Assembly (NCBI GenBank): GCA_964475985.1
Contig: CAYYYP010000012.1
Location: forward strand, 1 to 64,000
Origin: CAYYYP01 sp964475985
Lineage (GTDB): Bacteria; Bdellovibrionota; UBA1018; CAYHWW01
Direction of reading: 5' to 3'
DNA: 64,000 nucleotides
Positions 60,197 through 64,000 of the stretch are shown here, piece by piece (position 1 is the first letter of the stretch; each line of letters opens with the position of its first letter). The position numbers and the translations under genes were made by a program. Below the pieces are notes generated by a model. The model saw only the letters and a list, made by a program, of their open reading frames with translations. It ran no database searches and was not told where the DNA came from.

Positions 60197-61309
60197 TCAT
60201 AATTTTAAGTAGGGTTGCATAACTTTTTCGCCTAAAATCTGGATGGCGGCGTACTTATTATGGGTGCTACAAAGCAACCGACAGTTTTCGGTACTTGTTT
60301 TTCCACCTACCGAAATCGGGATGATGTGATCAACTTCTAAAAATCTTCTTGCCTCGCAACGTTTTTGCGAGCGTGAATCGATATAGGCGCACTGGGCACC
60401 GTCGCGTTTAAAAACTTCATCCTTAACGGTTACGGGAACGTAACGGGAAGGTGTTTTAGTTTTGATCTGTCCCTCCGAATGGGCTCGGGATTTGGATTTT
60501 GCATGAGCCGACTTCTCTGGAGAAGTCACAGCCGGTTTCGATGAATTTCGCCTCTCCTTTTTGAGAGGATCACAAGTTTTCAAAAGCTTGTCCGCCATGA
60601 GCTCAAAAAGGCTCGCAAAGTTTTCCGAGGATTCTTTGTGATGACTGAAAATCTCTTTGAGTCGCTGAAGTTTCAACTGAAGTTCCGGCCGAATCGTCAT
60701 TCTCAATTCAAGACTGAAGTTTTGGGAGAATGAGTTTCCTAGATTTCCCTGCTCGCTTTGACCGTCCTGCGGGTGCAGTTCAGCGGCTTCTGAGAGGATA
60801 ACCCTCTGACGTATAACTTCTGGCCTTGGCGCCATTCTTCGCTCGGGCGAAATACTTTGAAAAACTTGTTCGCACTGGGACTTTGATTTTGAGCGAATGC
60901 TTGAGAGCACGCACAACTTCTGCTGCTTAGAGTATTCCTTTTGATAATTTCTTTTCTCGGAAGCAAAAAAGTCCTGAGCTGCAGCAACGGTAGTTAGATT
61001 CATAGAGCCGTGGGCTATACAAAGTTCAAGTTCAGGAACGGATTTTAGAAGTCGCGCAGCCGAGATGCGACGATGGGCCGCACCATCGGAATAACCGAGG
61101 TATTTTACGACAAACTCATGGAGGCTTGAAAAACCGCGCTGCACGTGCAGGCGTCTCGTTTCAATTTCCAGGATGGCGTGCAGAATTTCAGTAGTGATCG
61201 CGCGTTCCTTGGCTACTAGATTTGACGTTGCAGCTAGAAGTTCAGGGTCTTTCAGTTTTGAAAATGAAACTGTCCGTGGCAAAAATGATTTCTTGAAATT
61301 TTGTTTCAT
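60197..61309 (-). CDS. HNH endonuclease (DUF222-like)
   Basis: 370 residues. The HNH domain is C-terminal: CAYIDSRSQKRCEARRFLEVDHIIPISVGGKTSTENCRLLCSTHNKYAA (in parts), with the DHI...GG...N...LLC...HN pattern and two Cys pairs for zinc. The first 250 residues are helical, with a conserved block (RRLHVQRGFSSLHEFVVKYLGYSDGAAHRRISAARLL) seen in multicopy HNH proteins of this group. The basic linker in between varies. Such genes are numerous in Bdellovibrio-like genomes and may be mobile or nuclease effectors; the role is unknown. Confidence 0.88.
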   Translation of the reverse strand: MKQNFKKSFLPRTVSFSKLKDPELLAATSNLVAKERAITTEILHAILEIETRRLHVQRGFSSLHEFVVKYLGYSDGAAHRRISAARLLKSVPELELCIAHGSMNLTTVAAAQDFFASEKRNYQKEYSKQQKLCVLSSIRSKSKSQCEQVFQSISPERRMAPRPEVIRQRVILSEAAELHPQDGQSEQGNLGNSFSQNFSLELRMTIRPELQLKLQRLKEIFSHHKESSENFASLFELMADKLLKTCDPLKKERRNSSKPAVTSPEKSAHAKSKSRAHSEGQIKTKTPSRYVPVTVKDEVFKRDGAQCAYIDSRSQKRCEARRFLEVDHIIPISVGGKTSTENCRLLCSTHNKYAAIQILGEKVMQPYLKL

Positions 61310-61508
61310 TTTCAGCTTATATCACGGGTTTTTGAGGCAAGAATAACAGGCCCCGGTGACCCAATGCGAGGTGGACCGCCAAAAGAAATGATCGCGAAAG
61401 GCTTTTCGGCCTTCCATGCAACCAACGGACAGGTAGAGCCATTAAAATCGAAAACCAAAATCAGCACTTAAGTTTTGCAAACGGCACATAGAAACAACGC
61501 CAAACACT

Positions 61509-61574
61509 TTTTCAGATTATTTTCAGATTATTTTCAGATTATTTTCAGATTATTTTCAGATTATTTTCAGATTA
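61509..61574. repeat. 11-bp tandem repeat TTTTCAGATTA, six copies, running into the gap
   Basis: Six perfect head-to-tail copies end exactly at the first N. The period of 11 bp is close to one helical turn, so the array is expected to be flexible or curved. The true copy number is hidden by the gap. Confidence 0.95.
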
Positions 61575-61674
61575 NNNNNNNNNNNNNNNNNNNNNNNNNN
61601 NNNNNNNNNNNNNNNNNNNNNNNNNNNNNNNNNNNNNNNNNNNNNNNNNNNNNNNNNNNNNNNNNNNNNNNNNN
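61575..61674. other. Assembly gap, 100 N
   Basis: Exactly 100 N, the conventional placeholder for a scaffold join of unknown length. It sits inside a tandem repeat that probably broke the assembly. Any open frame crossing it is meaningless. Confidence 0.98.
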
Positions 61675-61741
61675 GATTATTTTTTAGATTATTTTTTAGA
61701 TTATTTTTTAGATTATTTTTTAGATTATTTTTTAGATTATT
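61675..61741. repeat. 12-bp tandem repeat GATTATTTTTTA, five and a half copies, leaving the gap
   Basis: Five full units and a partial sixth follow the gap. The unit is the 11-mer of the left side with C replaced and one T added (TTTTCAGATTA versus TTTTTTAGATTA). So the two sides of the gap hold related but distinct arrays, and a transition lies in the unsequenced part. Confidence 0.95.
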
Positions 61742-62194
61742 CTTCATGCTTTTTAGCGGCTTTTTTGGCCCTTAGTACGAGCTTCTCAGAGAAGCTCTAA
61801 TTCGGGATAGGAAAAGTCTAACTGCTGCGCCGCCCGCTCACCATTTTTTTGAAAAATCGGTTGCAGACTGCGAGCCACTGCGGAACAGACCTTTATCGTT
61901 CTGCGCTAAAAAGGACAGGATTGCAGGAACTCTAAATTTTTAATTGCCGGACCGCATGACTGCCCTATTATTCATACTGGAATGTTAACGCATTCTTATA
62001 CGAGCGACCTTAGTGCATTCGTAAAAACCGCTTTTGCGCATTCGTATGAACCACCGTTACACATCGGTGTATAAGACCCCGGCTGGAATTCTGCAGGCCC
62101 AATGGGGTCATTTCGTCATCCATAAGCCTACGTTAAAGATTCATAAGCTACATCGAAGCGTGGAACCACGCTCCACAGCGTTATTAATGCAGTT
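61742..62194. other. Non-coding region with hairpins and three spaced GCATTCGTA motifs
   Basis: No convincing gene. A perfect 9-bp hairpin GAGCTTCTC-A-GAGAAGCTC lies at 61779-61797. GCATTCNTA occurs three times, at 61990-61998, 62015-62023 and 62038-62046, about 24 bp apart. AGCGTGG-AA-CCACGCT forms a hairpin at 62157-62172. These may be regulatory or part of a small RNA, but nothing matches a known class. Confidence 0.5.
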
Positions 62195-62452
62195 CTAAGC
62201 CGCGGCCTTGAAGTCCCTTAAGTGCAGAGCACCGACGATATCGCCGGGGAGGGCCGATTCTACCACCTCAATAAAGTCTTTTTGCCTTAGACCTTCGTCA
62301 CAGGCAGTGCTCATGAGGCTTAAAATGCGTTTTCTGAGGGAGATAAAGTCGATTTTTTCGCCTTGATTTGAGTCTTGGGCGCTTAATAATACATTTTCTA
62401 CTTCTTCCTTGTATTGTTTTAGCACCGAGGAAATTGATTTTTCTTGGCTCAC
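62195..62452 (-). CDS. Small helical protein of unknown function
   Basis: 85 residues, acidic, mostly helical (SSVLKQYKEEVENVLLSAQ, LRKRILSLMSTACDEGLRQKDFIEVVESAL). No signal peptide or known motif. GGGAGAAC precedes the ATG on the minus strand, which supports translation. It may be a regulatory or adaptor protein; no neighbour points to a role. Confidence 0.55.
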   Translation of the reverse strand: MSQEKSISSVLKQYKEEVENVLLSAQDSNQGEKIDFISLRKRILSLMSTACDEGLRQKDFIEVVESALPGDIVGALHLRDFKAAA

Positions 62453-62705
62453 GACGTTCTCCCTTAATCTAAAACCGCTTGGGCTTCTTCTTCCAAAGTC
62501 CTCGGAGTTTTTCGAAGGAACTTTAGAAAATTGCGCTTTTTAGCCTAAATTTAGATTTTTTTATGAATGTGCAGAAAAATTAAGTTTTCGTTGGCACACC
62601 CCAAACTGCATGAAAGCTGAGGAAAACTTGCCGTTTATCGCGAAAAGTTAGCGGATGGTAACAAAATTAAATCTTTTGTATTCATAAACCGATGTCATTA
62701 ACATC

Positions 62706-64000
62706 ATGGTTATGAACACAAAAAAATACAGTCTTCAAAAATTTTTGAAGCTTAGCTCTCTGTCTCTCGTGTTCCTCGCGGCGCCGTCCTTCGCGTACGC
62801 AGGATCTTCTCACTCAAATTCCAGCAGTAACTCCGGCTCAAAGAAATGTGCTTATAAACCCCGATCAAATTCTAATTCGCATTCCAATTCAAATTCGAAT
62901 TCAAACTCCAATTCGCATTCGAATTCTAATTCGAATTCCGGATCTAACTCTAACAATCCTCGGAATTCCCCCAGCCATTCCAGCAACGGCGGTACCCGTG
63001 GAGACTACCACTCTAACCCACGTAATTCCCACTGGGACAATGGCTGGCACGGCCGAAAAGGCTGCAATAAGAAGCCAGAACCCGTGTGTTTTGTGGAATC
63101 CTTCCGTCAAGGTTTGCCCCACAATTTAAACAATGGTGAAAGTTTAAGCCACTTTTTCCAAATGAAAAAACCCAATGTAAATCCAAGATCGATTTGCGTG
63201 GTGGTAGATAGTCGCCCTACCGGTTGTTCCTATCACTCAAGACTGAATACCGTGAGTGTGCCGGCTGCCGGTCACTATGGATCAGCCGTAAATGTGCATT
63301 ACTGCGTTGGCGATAACATGCCGCCCGTAAATCAATGCCAAAATATTCCTGCACCGCAGCCCGTGCCTGAACCAGTGCCAGTGCCGGTTCCAACACCTAC
63401 TCCGACACCGGAACCTACTCCAATCCCAGTTCCAACTCCGGAACCTGTTCCCGTGCCGGTGCCAGTACCACAACCTGAACCAGTTCCCGTACCGGTTCCC
63501 GTGCCTGTACCAGTTCCAGTGCCTGGTGAAGAACCTCCAACACCACAGCCTGAACAACCTGCACCACCCGAACCAGAGCCAACTCCAGTGCCACAACCAG
63601 AACCTACTCCAGTGCCACAACCAGAGCCAACTCCAGTGCCACAACCTGAACCTACTCCAGTGCCACAACCTGAACCTACTCCAGTGCCCGTACCTGAGCC
63701 AACTCCGGTGCCACAACCTGAGCCAACTCCAGTACCACAACCTGAACCAACTCCAGTGCCCGTACCAGAGCCAACTCCAGTACCACAACCTGAGCCTACT
63801 CCGGTGCCACAGCCACAACCTGGTCCTGCACTCAACATCTCAAACATTACGACTTCCCCAAGTGCGAATTCAATCCTGCTCTTCTGGCAGACGGTTGGAG
63901 TACCTTCCTCCACCATCGTTAGATACGGCAGAACTTCGGCCCTTGAAGGACAAGTCCTAAGTAACTCTAGCCTGAGCGAATCCCATGACCTTGAAGTAGG
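62706..64000 (+). CDS. Exported Ser/Asn- and Pro-rich repeat protein with an Fn3-like domain (partial, runs off the edge)
   Basis: The frame is open from the ATG at 62706 (or 62712) to the window end, at least 431 codons. A signal peptide ends near FAYA-GSSH. Residues about 50-85 are a Ser-Asn run with His (SNSNSHSNSN type). A central domain (about 120-215) holds six Cys. Residues 216-372 are Pro-rich, first (PV)n, then ten 8-residue units PEPTPVPQ or PEPTPVPV. The last segment, NITTSPSANSILLFWQTV...STIVRYGRTSAL, resembles an Fn3-like or purple-acid-phosphatase N-terminal domain. A cell-surface or secreted role with a stalk is likely. Long Gly-rich frames on the other strand are its mirror. 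Confidence 0.85.
   Translation, partial: MVMNTKKYSLQKFLKLSSLSLVFLAAPSFAYAGSSHSNSSSNSGSKKCAYKPRSNSNSHSNSNSNSNSNSHSNSNSNSGSNSNNPRNSPSHSSNGGTRGDYHSNPRNSHWDNGWHGRKGCNKKPEPVCFVESFRQGLPHNLNNGESLSHFFQMKKPNVNPRSICVVVDSRPTGCSYHSRLNTVSVPAAGHYGSAVNVHYCVGDNMPPVNQCQNIPAPQPVPEPVPVPVPTPTPTPEPTPIPVPTPEPVPVPVPVPQPEPVPVPVPVPVPVPVPGEEPPTPQPEQPAPPEPEPTPVPQPEPTPVPQPEPTPVPQPEPTPVPQPEPTPVPVPEPTPVPQPEPTPVPQPEPTPVPVPEPTPVPQPEPTPVPQPQPGPALNISNITTSPSANSILLFWQTVGVPSSTIVRYGRTSALEGQVLSNSSLSESHDLEV
63573..63812 (+). repeat. 24-bp tandem repeat, ten copies, encoding PEPTPVP(Q/V)
   Basis: Ten in-frame units of 24 bp with small synonymous changes (CCAGAGCCAACTCCAGTGCC versus CCTGAACCTACTCCAGTGCC). The synonymous divergence shows the protein sequence is under selection. 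Length changes by recombination would add or remove eight residues and keep the frame. Confidence 0.95.

Noticed and set aside
60099..61741. Repeat arrays considered as CRISPR
   Set aside because: Units are 7-12 bp and contiguous with no spacers; no cas genes are present.
61509..61741. Replication origin
   Set aside because: AT-rich repeats alone are not enough; no DnaA boxes, dnaA, dnaN or parAB genes are nearby.
61475..61747. Frames crossing the N run
   Set aside because: Products of a repeat and a 100-N placeholder, not coding.
62848..63129. Ile/Pro/Thr-rich plus-strand frame
   Set aside because: Out-of-frame reading of the Ser/Asn-rich region of the gene starting at 62706.
63282..63916. 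Long Gly- or Trp-rich frames on the minus strand
   Set aside because: They are the reverse complement of the Pro-rich repeat of the real plus-strand gene; no start signals, extreme composition and no family.
1..64000. tRNA, rRNA, insertion sequences and prophage genes
   Set aside because: I saw no tRNA-like cloverleaf, rRNA segment, transposase, integrase or phage structural gene in the window; a tRNAscan or transposase profile search would be needed to exclude them fully.

Overview
The window reads as one scaffold piece of a Gram-negative chromosome. It has an LptD-type outer-membrane LPS assembly protein, several lipoproteins with clear lipoboxes and at least three outer-membrane barrel candidates. 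Gene density is high and base composition is moderate. The mix of core genes suggests a member of the former Deltaproteobacteria, most likely Bdellovibrionota: ffh-rpsP-KH protein-trmD-rplS-rnhB-yraN, a TrmD fused to a second SPOUT methyltransferase, NtrC-type sigma-54 regulation, lysine 2,3-aminomutases, an HNH nuclease of the DUF222-like type and many exported proteins of unknown role. This placement is inference; no rRNA or tRNA gene lies in the window. A run of exactly 100 N at 61575-61674 inside a tandem repeat shows a draft assembly.

Layout. 0-7.4 kb: a MarR-GNAT regulator with a large palindromic operator, exported unknowns, a DUF2914 membrane protein, an APC-type permease, and a cobalamin riboswitch in front of an uncharacterised exported protein. 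7.4-14.6 kb: Ohr peroxidase, an exported GT2-like protein, a subtilase, a PD40-repeat lipoprotein and an exported protein with possible inhibitor-like repeats. 14.6-22.3 kb: a sigma-54 phosphorelay locus with an NtrC-type activator, a lone receiver, an HPF-like protein, an outer-membrane protein, a hybrid histidine kinase with a C-terminal HPt, and a small basic protein. Two sigma-54-like promoters in this locus carry the same upstream motif at the same 106-bp distance.

22.3-31.9 kb: cell-envelope and housekeeping genes (M23 peptidase, surE, SIS protein, lptD, accD, rsmI), a STAS protein, an exported kinase-like protein and yraN. 31.9-37.6 kb: the translation/SRP operon, with a long inverted repeat at the 3' end of trmD. 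37.7-43.6 kb: a cyclic-nucleotide-binding protein, an AI-2E-family permease, two KamA-family radical SAM proteins and a DUF47/Pit phosphate transporter pair. 43.6-52.9 kb: an exported degenerate Clp/HSP100-like protein, a four-gene amine/semialdehyde catabolic operon, and a divergent FAD amine-oxidase lipoprotein with an EamA transporter.

52.9-57.4 kb: a four-gene envelope cluster (two YtkA/FixH-like proteins, a CxC redoxin and an outer-membrane protein), an MFS transporter and a PilZ protein. 57.4-64 kb: DUF4105 and DUF3015 proteins, a strong terminator, minisatellites, an HNH nuclease, the gap-spanning repeat, and an exported protein with Ser/Asn and Pro-rich repeats that runs off the right edge.

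The strongest leads are the sigma-54 mini-regulon with matched promoter architecture, the exported pseudo-Clp protein, the exported kinase-like protein and the cobalamin riboswitch on an unknown gene. A recurring theme is signal-peptide-bearing versions of folds normally found in the cytoplasm.
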